A DNA stretch of 64,000 nucleotides from Bryobacterales bacterium KBS 96 (lineage in GTDB: Bacteria > Acidobacteriota > Terriglobia > Bryobacterales > Bryobacteraceae): NCBI GenBank assembly GCA_000381625.1, contig KB906767.1, positions 4,331,357 to 4,395,356 of the forward strand, read 5' to 3'. The notes under the pieces are model-generated. The model ran no database searches and was not told where the DNA came from. It worked only from the letters and a program-made list of their open reading frames with translations. Shown here piece by piece: positions 1 through 10,700 of this stretch. Within the stretch, counting starts at the first letter, position 1; the number at the start of each line of letters is the position of its first letter. Made by a program: the position numbers and the translations under genes.

Positions 1-1
1 T

Positions 2-2620
2 TTCGTTGGGCGCGTCTCAGTCCAGGGTGTGAAGGCGCCGCCGAATAACGGTCAGCTCGTGGGCGCTACAAAGCTGGAACTCGGCCGGGAGTTCTCGGAG
101 CCGCAAAAGGAGCGCGCAATCGAATCGTTGCAAAACGTACTGCGCCGCAATGGCTTTTACAAATCTTCGGTTACGGCGAGCACCCAGTTCGTGCCCGATA
201 TCCAGCAGGTGAATCTCAATTTTCAGGTCGAATCGGGCCAGCGCGCGCGCTTCGAACCGCCCGCGATTACGGGGGCTCCCGAGCGCTCTTCGGATGCCGT
301 TATCGGTTCCACTAAGTGGAAAAGACTTTGGGGCCTACTTGGTTGGCAACAGGTTACGGATTCCCGAGTCGAGCAAGGCCTCGATAATATTCGGCAGTAC
401 TATCAGCAAAAAGACCTCTTACTGGCGAAAGTGACTTTGCGCCAGTTGGAATATCACGCCGCCACCAACACCGTTAAGCCCACTATCCAGATAGACACCG
501 GTCCCTCGGTCGTGATTCGCACTGAGGGCATGCGTATCCGCCGCGGGAAGTTGAAACAGCTAATTCCCGTCTACCAGGAGCGGGCCGTCGACGACGATCT
601 GTTGATCGAGGGGCAACGCAATGTGACTCAATACCTGCAAAGTGAGGGCTATTTTGACGCCGACGTAACCTTTACCCAAAGCACCGGAAAGAATAACAGC
701 CACGTGATCACCTACTACATCAACCGGGGCCAGCGGCACAAGTTCGTGAGGCTCGAGATCGCCGGCAATCATTACTTCAGTTCGGAGACAATTCGTGAAC
801 GCATGTACCTGACTCCGGCGGAATTTCCCCGATATCCTCACGGCCGGTACAGCGGAACACTGCTTCAGCAGGATATCGAAGCCATCAAGGATCTCTACAG
901 TTCGAACGGCTTTCGGGATGTCAAGATTACGGACAGATTGGCCGACAACTACGCGGGCAAGAAAACGAACGTGGCCGTCTTCATTAACATTGATGAAGGC
1001 GCGCAAACACTCGTCTCGTCGGTGTCGATCGATGGTGTTTCATCGCAGGATCTGATGCAAATCCGCTCGATCTTACTCTCATCCAAAGGACAGCCTTACA
1101 GCGGATTGAGCGTTATCGCCGACCGCGACAATATACTGAACTATTTCTATGACAACGGCTATGTCGATGCGACTGTCGATTACTCCGCGACACCGTCGAG
1201 CGATTCCCATCGCGTGGCTGTCGGTTTCATGGTGCGCCCGGGATTGCAGAAATTTGTCAGACGAGTGCTCGTTAGCGGATTGAAGACAACCAAACCGGAT
1301 CTAGTGCGTCGCCGCATCGACCTGCACTCTGGCGATCCGCTATCGTTTGCAAAAGATGCCGACAGCCAGCGGCGCCTTTACGACCTTGGAATCTTTGCCC
1401 GCGTCAATACAGCTCTCCAGAATCCGGAGGGCGCCGAGAACAACAAATACGTGTTGTATCAGCTTGATGAGGCGAGCAGATACTCCGTGAATGTGGGCGT
1501 TGGGGCCGAGTTCGGCCGGCTCGGCGGCGGCTACACTCTGGACGCTCCGGCGGGGGCGGCTGGGTTTTCGCCGCGGCTGACGCTCGGCGTGAGCCGCATC
1601 AATTTCATGGGGCTTGGGCACACGGTTAGTCTTCAGTCGTTGGTTTCAAATATCGAGCAAAGGGTGGGGCTGAGTTACATTGCTCCGCAGTTCATCGGCA
1701 ATCCTGATCTCAGCCTGATATTATCGACCCTGTACGACAGCTCTCACGATGTGCGGACATTTTCCGCGATCCGCCGCGAGGCTTCCGCCCAGGTCAGCCA
1801 GCGGCTTTCGAGAGCAAACAGCCTGCAGTACCGGATTGTATTTCGACGCGTCACGCAAGGAGATCTCCTCATCGATCCCTTGCTTGTGCCCTTGTACTCG
1901 CAACCGGCGCGTGTCGGACTCTTCGGCATGAGCTTTATTCAAGACAAGCGCGACGATCCGGCCGATGCTCACCGCGGTTCCTACACAACCCTCGACGCCG
2001 GTTATGCCACGAGGATTCTTGCCACCGAATCGCCGTTCACTCGTCTGTCATTTCGTAATTCAAGTTATTACCCGCTCACCCGAGAGCTGGTATTTGCCAG
2101 AAGCACTTACTTCGGCTGGATTGCGCCTTTAAAGGGCGGCGAGGTGATTCCGTTGTCGGAGCGCTTTTTCGCAGGTGGGGCGACATCGCAGCGGGCGTTT
2201 CCGGAAAATCAGGCCGGACCCCGGGATTTGGAGACTGGATTCCCCCTGGGCGGCAACGCCGTGCTGATGAATAACCTGGAACTCCGATTCCCGCTGATTG
2301 GCGATAACATTGGCGGCGTGCTGTTTGAGGATGCCGGAAACGTCTACAGCGACATTCGTCACATCAGCTTTCGGTTCCGGCAAGATAATCTCCAGGATTT
2401 CAACTACATGGTTCACTCGGTTGGATTCGGCATCCGCTATCACACTCCGATTGGGCCGGTTCGCGTGGATCTTTCCTTCAGCCCCGACTCGCCGCGCTTC
2501 AGGGGTTATAAAGGATCGCTGCAGGATTTCCTCGATCCCAACATACGCCCCACCTTGCCGATAGTTACGCAGCGCATCAATCAGTTTCAATTTCATTTTT
2601 CCTTAGGGCAAGCATTCTAA
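2..2620 (+). CDS. Multi-POTRA outer-membrane assembly protein (BamA/TamA family), 5' truncated
   Basis: Outer-membrane insertase of the Omp85 superfamily. At least six consecutive POTRA-like units are visible over about residues 1-480; each has a helix followed by a GYF/GFY turn and a strand. A C-terminal surface-antigen barrel follows (about 480-863), with the FAGGATSQRAF stretch in the place of the conserved inward loop of BamA/TamA. The first possible start is a GTG at 29, but the frame is open back to base 2 and encodes the usual first POTRA strand, so the gene almost certainly begins upstream. Its stop overlaps the next start by one base (TAATG). Being followed by a SurA-like chaperone and TamB argues for a TamA-like role, although the POTRA number exceeds the three of classical TamA. 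Confidence 0.88.
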   Translation, partial: FVGRVSVQGVKAPPNNGQLVGATKLELGREFSEPQKERAIESLQNVLRRNGFYKSSVTASTQFVPDIQQVNLNFQVESGQRARFEPPAITGAPERSSDAVIGSTKWKRLWGLLGWQQVTDSRVEQGLDNIRQYYQQKDLLLAKVTLRQLEYHAATNTVKPTIQIDTGPSVVIRTEGMRIRRGKLKQLIPVYQERAVDDDLLIEGQRNVTQYLQSEGYFDADVTFTQSTGKNNSHVITYYINRGQRHKFVRLEIAGNHYFSSETIRERMYLTPAEFPRYPHGRYSGTLLQQDIEAIKDLYSSNGFRDVKITDRLADNYAGKKTNVAVFINIDEGAQTLVSSVSIDGVSSQDLMQIRSILLSSKGQPYSGLSVIADRDNILNYFYDNGYVDATVDYSATPSSDSHRVAVGFMVRPGLQKFVRRVLVSGLKTTKPDLVRRRIDLHSGDPLSFAKDADSQRRLYDLGIFARVNTALQNPEGAENNKYVLYQLDEASRYSVNVGVGAEFGRLGGGYTLDAPAGAAGFSPRLTLGVSRINFMGLGHTVSLQSLVSNIEQRVGLSYIAPQFIGNPDLSLILSTLYDSSHDVRTFSAIRREASAQVSQRLSRANSLQYRIVFRRVTQGDLLIDPLLVPLYSQPARVGLFGMSFIQDKRDDPADAHRGSYTTLDAGYATRILATESPFTRLSFRNSSYYPLTRELVFARSTYFGWIAPLKGGEVIPLSERFFAGGATSQRAFPENQAGPRDLETGFPLGGNAVLMNNLELRFPLIGDNIGGVLFEDAGNVYSDIRHISFRFRQDNLQDFNYMVHSVGFGIRYHTPIGPVRVDLSFSPDSPRFRGYKGSLQDFLDPNIRPTLPIVTQRINQFQFHFSLGQAF

Positions 2621-3255
2621 TGCGGTATCTGCTTACGACACTGCTGTTCTCAGCCCTGCTCTCCGCGAAGATGCTGGATCGCATCGCGATCGTGGTGGAT
2701 CACCGGATCATCACGGAAACGCAGCTTCAGGAAGAGTTACAAGTCACTGCCTTCTTGAATCGCCAGCCTATAAACACCGATGTGGGCGCGCGCCGTGCCG
2801 CCGCCGATCGCCTCGTCGAACAGGAATTGGTCCGGCGCGAGATGCGGCTCAGCCAATATCCTTTGCCTTCGGACGATGATGTGAACGAGTTGTTCGAAGC
2901 GCAACGCCAGCAGTCGGGCAGTGAGGCCCTGCTCGAGAAGGAGCTTGGACGCTACGGCATCGATTCCGGTATTCTTCGCAGGCATTTGCGATTCCAGCTC
3001 ATGATGCTGCGTTTCATCGATTTTCGATTTCGCCCGGATGTGCAGATCACCGACACCGACATCAACCACTACTATGAGCGACAGGTGCAAACTTGGAAGC
3101 AGTCTCACACGGGGCCGCCACCGGGGATTGAGGAGAGTCGCGCTTCGATTGAGAAGGCGCTTTCCGACCAGCGCGTCGACTACGCGCTCTCATCCTGGCT
3201 CGAAGAAACGCGGAAGCAGGTCGATATCGTCTACCTCGACAAGGAGCTCGAGTGA
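2620..3255 (+). CDS. SurA-like periplasmic chaperone, PPIase domain absent
   Basis: 211-residue protein with a short N-terminal signal-like segment, then a helical SurA N-terminal type domain (DRIAIVVDHRIITETQLQEE, with the paired-helix pattern continuing to about residue 150). It ends with a C-terminal helix that in SurA follows the parvulin domains. No parvulin peptidyl-prolyl isomerase domain is present, and the length is about half that of E. coli SurA (428). Its likely role is escort of unfolded outer-membrane proteins to the assembly machinery encoded on either side. Its start overlaps the upstream stop by one base and its own stop overlaps the tamB start by four (GTGA), so the three genes are probably translationally coupled. 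Confidence 0.72.
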   Translation: MRYLLTTLLFSALLSAKMLDRIAIVVDHRIITETQLQEELQVTAFLNRQPINTDVGARRAAADRLVEQELVRREMRLSQYPLPSDDDVNELFEAQRQQSGSEALLEKELGRYGIDSGILRRHLRFQLMMLRFIDFRFRPDVQITDTDINHYYERQVQTWKQSHTGPPPGIEESRASIEKALSDQRVDYALSSWLEETRKQVDIVYLDKELE

Positions 3256-6200
3256 GCGTGCGCCGGAACTGGAAAGTTCTGCTGACGGGCCTCTCGGCTC
3301 TGTTGGCCCTAATTATCGTCCTCGCTGGCGCTTCACTATACGTCCTGCAGACCTCCTGGTTCAAGCGGCAGGTTCGCTCTCATATTGTCTCCACTGTCGA
3401 GCGGGCGAGCGGCGGTCGTGTCGAGCTGAAATCTTTTACCTACAACTGGCGATCGTTGACGGCTGAATTGCAGGGTTTTGTGCTGCGCGGCTCCGAGCCG
3501 CCGGACGCTCCCCCGCTCTTTCGGGCAGACCGCATACGCATCGGCTTTCGAATTGTCTCGTTCTTCCAGAGAAAAATCGATCTCGACTCGATCGTCATCG
3601 ATTCGCCACGTGCGTATGTGCTGGTTCGACCTGATGGAAGCACGAATATTCCGGCTCGACGGGATTCCAATCTGCGAAGGATGCCGCAGGAACTGATCGA
3701 TCTGGGCGTGAGGCGGTTTCAGCTAAATCACGGGATCGCCCAACTGAATGCGAAACAGTTGCCGCTAAATCTCCGTGGCGAGGATCTCAGAACCGGCCTC
3801 CGGTATGTGCCCTCCCAATCGCTCTATCGCGGAACGCTTTCGTCCCGTAACCTGCGCGTTGCTTCCGGCTGGGCGCAACCCGTCACCGCGGATATTCGGG
3901 TGACCTTGGCATTTGGAAAGGATCACGCCGAAATGGAGAGCCTGGCGCTCGCCGTCGGCAGGTCGAAGCTCGAAGGAACCGCTGTGATGCATCACTTTGC
4001 ATCGCCGTCCGGTAAGTTCCAGCTTCGGGCTGCCGTCGATGCTCCTGAAGTTGCGCAACTGCTTGGAGCGCCCGGCGTGCGCTCGGGAAATGTGCAGCTT
4101 GCCGGAGCCGGCGCCTTCGACAGCAACAACCATTCGTTCACTGGCACGGTCACTGGCCAGGATCTCGGGTACCGCAAAGGCCGCCTTGCGATCGCTCGCG
4201 CCGGACTCCGCTCCGAGGTGTCCCTTACCGACGGTGGCTTGTTCCTGAAGAAACTAGTTGTGAACGCTCTCGGCGCCAAATTATCGGGCGAGGCCGAGCT
4301 TCCACACTTTCGACAATTCCACCTTACCGGCAGAGTGGAAGGCCTTGCTGTGCGGGAAGCCGCTCGTTTCCTGACGGATCGGCCGCTCCCTTGGAGCGGC
4401 GCCCTGTCCGGGCCGGTTGAAGTGGAAACGCTTCTCAGCAGCCCACTACGCGACTTGAAGCTCACTGCAACCGCTAGAATCTCGCCGGGAAAGAACGGCG
4501 TTCCCATTTCGGGCTCCATTCCATTCAGCTACAATCAGCGCGCTCGCGAGATTAGGCTGGGCGATTCCCATGTTCTTCTGCCTCATTCGACGCTCGCCAT
4601 CTCTGGGATGCCCAGCCAGCTCGACGTGGCGCTGGATACCTCCGATCTGGATGAGCTGAAACCGGCCCTAGACTTGGTTTCCGGCGGCAAGATGAATCTC
4701 CGGGCTCCCGTTTCGTTTGCGGGAGGCAATGCGAGTTTCAAGGGAACGATCACGGGTCCGCTTGCAACACCGGCAATCGCCGGCACGGTTAGCGCCAGCA
4801 GTGTGCGCTATCGGAACATCTTGTTGAATACTTTCCGTGCTAACGTCAGGGCCGATCGGGATTCGCTTTCCTTCACGGATCTTTCACTTAGCCGGTCCTC
4901 GCTCCATGCGTCCGCTTCGGGCCATGTCGGCCTTACACAATGGACCGCCACGCCGGGTAGCCCCGTCCATCTTCAGTTGACGTTTCGCGATTCCGGGATC
5001 GCTGGATTAGCGCCTGGCAACACTCAACTCGCCCAAATCCACGGTTTGGAAAGCGGATCGCTTACAGTGAACGGGACGATTGGAAATCCATCCGGCTCCG
5101 GGCGTATTAGCGCAAGGGACGTGGAGATACGCGGCGAGCACGTCGATTCGATTCTGGCGGATGTCCAGCTTGCCGGCAATCGCCTGATCGTCCAACAGGG
5201 TACGGCACGGGCGGGCGGCGCCAACCTTTCCTATAGCCTGATTTATGAGCACTTGCCAGGTTCGTGGACGCGAGGCGCTCTGACCGGTCATCTCGATTCG
5301 AACAATTTCTCATTCGCGAGTTTGCGAACCGTCCACGCCTATGATCCCGGCCTGTCCGGGCGGCTGCAGGTTCATGCCCAAGGAGCCGTGGAGATGGGCG
5401 ATTCCGGATTCGCCATCCGAAAATTGGACGGCAACCTTCACGTCTCTGACGTGGTGCTCGACAACGTTCCTTATGGCAGTATGAGCCTGTCGGCCCATAC
5501 AGAAGGGAAAACGCTCGATGCAGCTTTCACGGGCCGCTTGCGTAACTCACGTTTTGATGGGTCCGGCAAGGTGTGGTTGACTGGCGATTATCGGACGGAA
5601 GGATCGCTCAATCTGGAGCAGATCGAACTGTCGAGCATTGTTAGCCTGCTCCCGGAAGCACAGAGAAAGGCGCTGAACCAGCCATTTGAGGGAGTGTTAC
5701 AGGGCGGGTGCAGCTTCCATGGCCCGCTAGCAAAGCCCGGCGAGATCGGCGCCTCCATCCGTCTCGAAACCGTTGAGCTTAAGCCGAAACTTGGGACCGA
5801 CGCGCCCGCCCTGCCCAGCGCGTCGGATCTGGTTTTACGCAACTCCAAACCAATCTTGATCGATATCGAAAATCGCGTCGCTAACATTCACTCGGCGGAA
5901 TTCACCGGAAACAACACGAAGCTCGATGCGAAAGGCCGAATTGCGCTGAATCGCGAGTCGTCCGCCAGTGTCGCCGTCGATGGCGCCGTCAATCTCCAGA
6001 TTTTGCGTTTGCTCGATCCGAATCTACGATCCGCCGGCATAGCCAACGTACATGCTTCCGTGGCTGGTGCGCTTATAAACCCGGCGATCAACGGTTCCCT
6101 CGACCTGCGGGATGCGTCCTTCAGCTCAGCAACGTTTCCGAACGGACTCGATCATGCAAACGGCCTCATTCGTTTCGATCGTAATCGCGCCACCATTCAG

Positions 6201-7253
6201 AATCTGACTGCCGAAAGCGGCGGCGGGAAGATCTCGATGACCGGCTTTGCGACGTTCGGGGGCGGCGTGCCCATGGTCTACCGCCTGGAGGCAAACGCGA
6301 GCGACGTGCGGCTCCGGCACAACGGCGTCAGCGTCACTTTCAATGCGGACCTGCACTACACCGGAACGAGCCAGAAGAGCCTCTTTTCGGGAGATGTCAC
6401 CGTTACAAAGGCGGCGTTCAACCCGAATACGGATGTGGGGAATCTTTTTGCCGAAAGTCTTACCGCCGGATCGGCCTCCTCCAGCGCGAATTCGTTTCTG
6501 CAGAATGTGCGGCTGGAGATTAACGTCGGGAGCGCTCCTAGTCTGGAGCTGGCCACATCGCTCGGGCGCAACGTCGAAGCGGAAATCAATCTGCGTTTAA
6601 GGGGCACGCCGGACCGGCCCGCCGTGCTTGGCGGTGTCTCTTTGAATCAAGGGCAGATCCAACTTTTCGGCAACAAATACACCATCAACCGCGGCGAAGT
6701 CAATTTCTTCAATCCAGTCAAAATCGAACCCACCCTCGATCTCGACCTGCAGACGCAAGCGCGCGGCGTCACCGTGAACATTACCATTACGGGCAGTATG
6801 GACAAGCTTAACGTCAGCTACCGCTCGGACCCGCCACTCCAATCGGGTGATATCATCGCGCTGCTGGCGACCGGCAGAGCCCCTGGCCAGACTTCAACGC
6901 TGTCCGGCGCCCAGGGTAGGCCGCAAGCGCCTCTGATTTCCACCGGAGCGAGTGCACTGCTAGGTTCGGCAATTTCGCCCAATTCGAGCCGTTTGCAGCG
7001 ATTTTTCGGAGTAACGCACCTGAAGATCGATCCCATGCTGCAGGGAGTGGAAGACGTTCCGCAGGCGCGGCTTACGCTCGAACAGCAGATATCCAGGCAA
7101 GTCACCATTACCTACGTGACGAACCTTTCGCGCACCGCTGAACAGATTTTCCGCTTTGAATGGGCTCTGAATCGTGAATATTCGCTGGTTGCGATTCGCG
7201 ACGAGAATGGCCTGTTCGGCGTCGATATTCAATATAAAAAGCGGTTTAAATAG
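3252..7253 (+). CDS. tamB: TamB-like translocation/assembly module protein
   Basis: 1333-residue inner-membrane-anchored protein spanning the periplasm. One N-terminal transmembrane helix (about residues 9-31) is followed by an AsmA-like start and a long beta-repeat region. The C-terminal DUF490/TamB domain (about 950-1333) has recognisable GVSLNQGQIQLFGNKYTINRGEVNF and PLQSGDIIALLATGR-type stretches. The family takes part in outer-membrane protein insertion with TamA and in phospholipid movement to the outer membrane. The GTG start overlaps the upstream stop by four bases. The position directly after an Omp85 protein is the usual tamA-tamB arrangement, here with a SurA-like gene between. Confidence 0.9.
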   Translation: MSVRRNWKVLLTGLSALLALIIVLAGASLYVLQTSWFKRQVRSHIVSTVERASGGRVELKSFTYNWRSLTAELQGFVLRGSEPPDAPPLFRADRIRIGFRIVSFFQRKIDLDSIVIDSPRAYVLVRPDGSTNIPARRDSNLRRMPQELIDLGVRRFQLNHGIAQLNAKQLPLNLRGEDLRTGLRYVPSQSLYRGTLSSRNLRVASGWAQPVTADIRVTLAFGKDHAEMESLALAVGRSKLEGTAVMHHFASPSGKFQLRAAVDAPEVAQLLGAPGVRSGNVQLAGAGAFDSNNHSFTGTVTGQDLGYRKGRLAIARAGLRSEVSLTDGGLFLKKLVVNALGAKLSGEAELPHFRQFHLTGRVEGLAVREAARFLTDRPLPWSGALSGPVEVETLLSSPLRDLKLTATARISPGKNGVPISGSIPFSYNQRAREIRLGDSHVLLPHSTLAISGMPSQLDVALDTSDLDELKPALDLVSGGKMNLRAPVSFAGGNASFKGTITGPLATPAIAGTVSASSVRYRNILLNTFRANVRADRDSLSFTDLSLSRSSLHASASGHVGLTQWTATPGSPVHLQLTFRDSGIAGLAPGNTQLAQIHGLESGSLTVNGTIGNPSGSGRISARDVEIRGEHVDSILADVQLAGNRLIVQQGTARAGGANLSYSLIYEHLPGSWTRGALTGHLDSNNFSFASLRTVHAYDPGLSGRLQVHAQGAVEMGDSGFAIRKLDGNLHVSDVVLDNVPYGSMSLSAHTEGKTLDAAFTGRLRNSRFDGSGKVWLTGDYRTEGSLNLEQIELSSIVSLLPEAQRKALNQPFEGVLQGGCSFHGPLAKPGEIGASIRLETVELKPKLGTDAPALPSASDLVLRNSKPILIDIENRVANIHSAEFTGNNTKLDAKGRIALNRESSASVAVDGAVNLQILRLLDPNLRSAGIANVHASVAGALINPAINGSLDLRDASFSSATFPNGLDHANGLIRFDRNRATIQNLTAESGGGKISMTGFATFGGGVPMVYRLEANASDVRLRHNGVSVTFNADLHYTGTSQKSLFSGDVTVTKAAFNPNTDVGNLFAESLTAGSASSSANSFLQNVRLEINVGSAPSLELATSLGRNVEAEINLRLRGTPDRPAVLGGVSLNQGQIQLFGNKYTINRGEVNFFNPVKIEPTLDLDLQTQARGVTVNITITGSMDKLNVSYRSDPPLQSGDIIALLATGRAPGQTSTLSGAQGRPQAPLISTGASALLGSAISPNSSRLQRFFGVTHLKIDPMLQGVEDVPQARLTLEQQISRQVTITYVTNLSRTAEQIFRFEWALNREYSLVAIRDENGLFGVDIQYKKRFK

Positions 7254-7267
7254 CTAATCTGATCTAT

Positions 7268-7564
7268 ATGAGACTGCGCGCCGAGCGGGGCAAACTGAAG
7301 GTCGAGCATAGCATTATCGATGGACTGCGGCCGGTGCTCGAACGGCTGCTGCGCGATAGCCCCGGCATCCGTTCCGTCATTCCCGGCGTCATTCGCCGCG
7401 TGCGCGATGCCCGCGGGCTGCCAAGCGTGCGGATCACCGTGCCGGTTACGAACGGCTGGAAAGCAATTGCTCTGAGCGCGGGGGCGCGTCAAGAGCTCTT
7501 CATCAGTACGGATTTGAGCAAGGATGACCTCGAACTCGCCCTACGCAATGCATGTGATACCTGA
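7268..7564 (+). CDS. DUF2103-like small protein
   Basis: 98 residues. The pattern KLKVEHSIIDGL near the N terminus, then GIRSVIPGVIRRV and ATNGWKAIALSAGARQELFIST-like segments matches what I recall of DUF2103, a family described as predicted metal-binding and of unknown role. It starts 14 bases after the tamB stop, so it may be the last gene of that operon. No catalytic function can be assigned from the sequence. Family assignment is from memory of the motif spacing and should be treated as moderate. Confidence 0.6.
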   Translation: MRLRAERGKLKVEHSIIDGLRPVLERLLRDSPGIRSVIPGVIRRVRDARGLPSVRITVPVTNGWKAIALSAGARQELFISTDLSKDDLELALRNACDT

Positions 7565-7710
7565 ATCGCATGACTCAGAACCCCTGCAGATTCCCACAAT
7601 TTCGCTATGATGAGAGCAGGGAAGATAATCGACAACTTAGAAGACGATGTGCCGGCTTGGATCGCCCAAAGTCCACGTCGTCAGGGTTCTCTGTTTCCTG
7701 AAATATCCTC

Positions 7711-10700
7711 ATGTCTCAATCGACAGACCCCGCGTTGGGTATCAATAGCTGGCTGGAAGACGAGCTTTATCATCAATATCAATTCGACCGAAAGAGCGTG
7801 GACCAGGGTTGGACCGAGTTCTTTCAGCATTCCTCTAACAATGGAGGCGTGATCCCGGCCGAGACCCCGCCGGATGCAGCGCCCGCTGTCTCCGCCACTG
7901 CTCCTGAGGCGCCGCAAGCAGCCGCTCAACCTGCCGTTCCTGCCAGTCCCGCCCCGACGCCGCCCGCTCAGGAGTCCGCGCCCGCGCCGACTAAGGCTGT
8001 TGCAACCACCCTAAAGGTTCCAGCAAAGCAGGAACCCACTCTGGTTGGCCCGGGCGAACAACTCGTTCCTTTGCGCGGGGCCGCTGCTCGAATCGCCGAG
8101 AACATGGAGGCGAGCCTTTCCATTCCCGTCGCCACGTCACAACGGCAAATTCCTGTTCGCGTTATCGAAGAGAACCGGAACATCATTAACAAACAGCGGG
8201 CATTACAGGGAAAAGGCAAACTCAGCTTCACGCATATTATCGCCTGGGCCATTATCCGCGCCATCAAGAGCCATCCTTCCTTGAATCATGCATTTACGGA
8301 GAATGAAGGGCAGCCGTTTCGAATCGTTCGCAACAACATAAATATCGGCCTGGCGGTCGATGTTCCCGGCAAAGATGGATCGCGCTCGCTGATGGTGCCG
8401 AACATTAAAAACGCCGATGGCATGAGCTTTGCGCAGTTTGTTCAGGCCTACGACGAAATCGTCGCCCGAGCCCGGACGAATAAGCTGCAGATTGCCGATT
8501 TTCAGGGCACTACCATCTCGCTGACAAATCCCGGAACGGTTGGGACCTTCGGCAGCGTGCCTCGCCTGATGCCGGGGCAGGGCGCGATTATCGCAACCGG
8601 CGCCATGGACTATCCTGCCGAATTTGCCGCCACCAGCGACGAAACGCGCGCGATGCTTGGGATCTCGAAGGTGCTGATGGTCACTTGTACCTACGACCAC
8701 CGCATTATCCAGGGAGCCGAGTCCGGTTCCTTTCTCGGCAAGGTTCATCAGTTGTTGCTCGGCGAGGAGAATTTCTACGATCAGATTTTTCGCGACCTGA
8801 AAATCCCCTATCTTCCGATTAAGTGGCAATCCGATAAGCAAATTAATCCGCAGCGCCATTCGGCGTTGAATGCGGATGTCGCAAAAGAAGCGGCGGTCAT
8901 TCAGTTGATCAACGCGTACCGGGTGCGCGGTCATCTGATCGCCAACACAAACCCGTTGGGCGTCGAGCCAGGCTATCATCCCGAACTCGATCCATCTTCT
9001 TACGGGCTATCCCTTTGGGATTTGGACCGGCCGTTTCTGGCGGGAGCCGTGAAGGCCCCCAGCGGCGCGATCGCATCCTACATGCAGCCGTATGAAACGC
9101 TGCGCGAAATCCTTGATCGCTTGCGGCAAACGTACTGCGCGTCCATGGGCGTCGAGTACATGCACATTCAGGACCCCGAGCAGAAGCAATGGCTGCAGGA
9201 TCGTATGGAAGCGACCATGAATCTCTGGCCGCTCGATGAAGCCACGAAAATCCGCACCTTGAACCGTTTGATTCAGGCGGAAGAATTTGAGCACTTCCTG
9301 CAGCGCCGGTTTATCGGCCAGAAGCGGTTCGGCCTCGAAGGTGGAGAATCGACCATCGCGGTTCTGGATGAGGTTTTGGATCGCGCAGCCAATCAAAACG
9401 CCCATGAAGCCGTCATTGGGATGGCCCACCGCGGGCGGCTGAACGTGCTTGCGAACGTGGTCGGCAAATCCATGGTCCAGGTGTTCTCCGAGTTCGAGGG
9501 AGAGCCGGACCCGGACAGCGTCCAGGGGTCGGGCGACGTGAAGTACCATCTTGGCGCGAGCGGTATTCATCGCTCGTCGCAGGGCAAAGAGATTCTTGTC
9601 TCCGTCGCGTTCAATCCGAGTCACCTCGAGGCCGTAAACCCGGTGGTCGAGGGTCTCGTCCGGCCGAAACAGGATCGCTTGGGCGATGCCAAGAGGGAAC
9701 GGGTGATACCGATCCTCATACACGGCGACGCATCGTTTGTGGGACAGGGTGTGGTGGCCGAAGTTCTACAGCTTTCGCAACTCGACGGCTACACGACCGG
9801 CGGCACAGTTCATATCGTCATTAACAATCAGATCGGCTTCACGACAAATCCCATGGACGGACGCAGCAGCGTCTACTGCACCGACATTGCCCGGTCGGTG
9901 CAGGCGCCCATTCTGCACGTCAACGCGGATGATGCCGAGGCTTGCATCCGCGCCGCTAACCTCGCTTACGATTACCGGCAGCAGTTCAAGCGGGATGTCG
10001 TTATCGATCTCATCGGCTACCGGCGCCACGGTCACAACGAGGCTGACGACCCGAGCTACACGCAGCCGGTGATGTACCGCAGAATCAAGAATACGCCGAC
10101 CGCGGCGACGCAGTATTCCGAGCGGCTGCTGCGCGAGAAAGTCGTTAGCCAGGAACAGATCGATGGCATGCGCGGCGCCGTGGCCTCGCGTCTGAACGGG
10201 GTCTACGACGAAGCGAAGAAGAATCGTGAGCAGTACGTTTACGAAGAGTTCGCCGTTGTCCCGGAAGAACAGTTGAACCAGCCGATTCCCTCCACGGCCA
10301 TCGACTACGCGACCCTCAAGGCAGTTATTGAGAATTGCACGACTCTTCCCGAGAGTTTCCATCTTCACGCTAAGCTGAGGACCCTTGTCGATCGCAGGCG
10401 CGAGGCGCTCAACGGTGGACCTATCGATTGGGGTTTCGCCGAGACCATTGCCTTCGGTAGTCTGGTCCTGGAGGGCACGCCCGTGCGGCTGAGCGGTGAA
10501 GACTGCACCCGGGGCACGTTCACACAGCGGCATCTCGAGTTTTACGATACCGAAACCGGCGAAGGCTATCTCCCGCTGAAACACCTGCCAAACGCGGCGA
10601 AATTCGAGTCTATTGATAGCCTGTTGAGCGAATTTGCCGTAATGGGCTTCGAATTCGGCTACAGTGTGGCCGATCCGCTCACGCTTGTGTTGTGGGAGGC

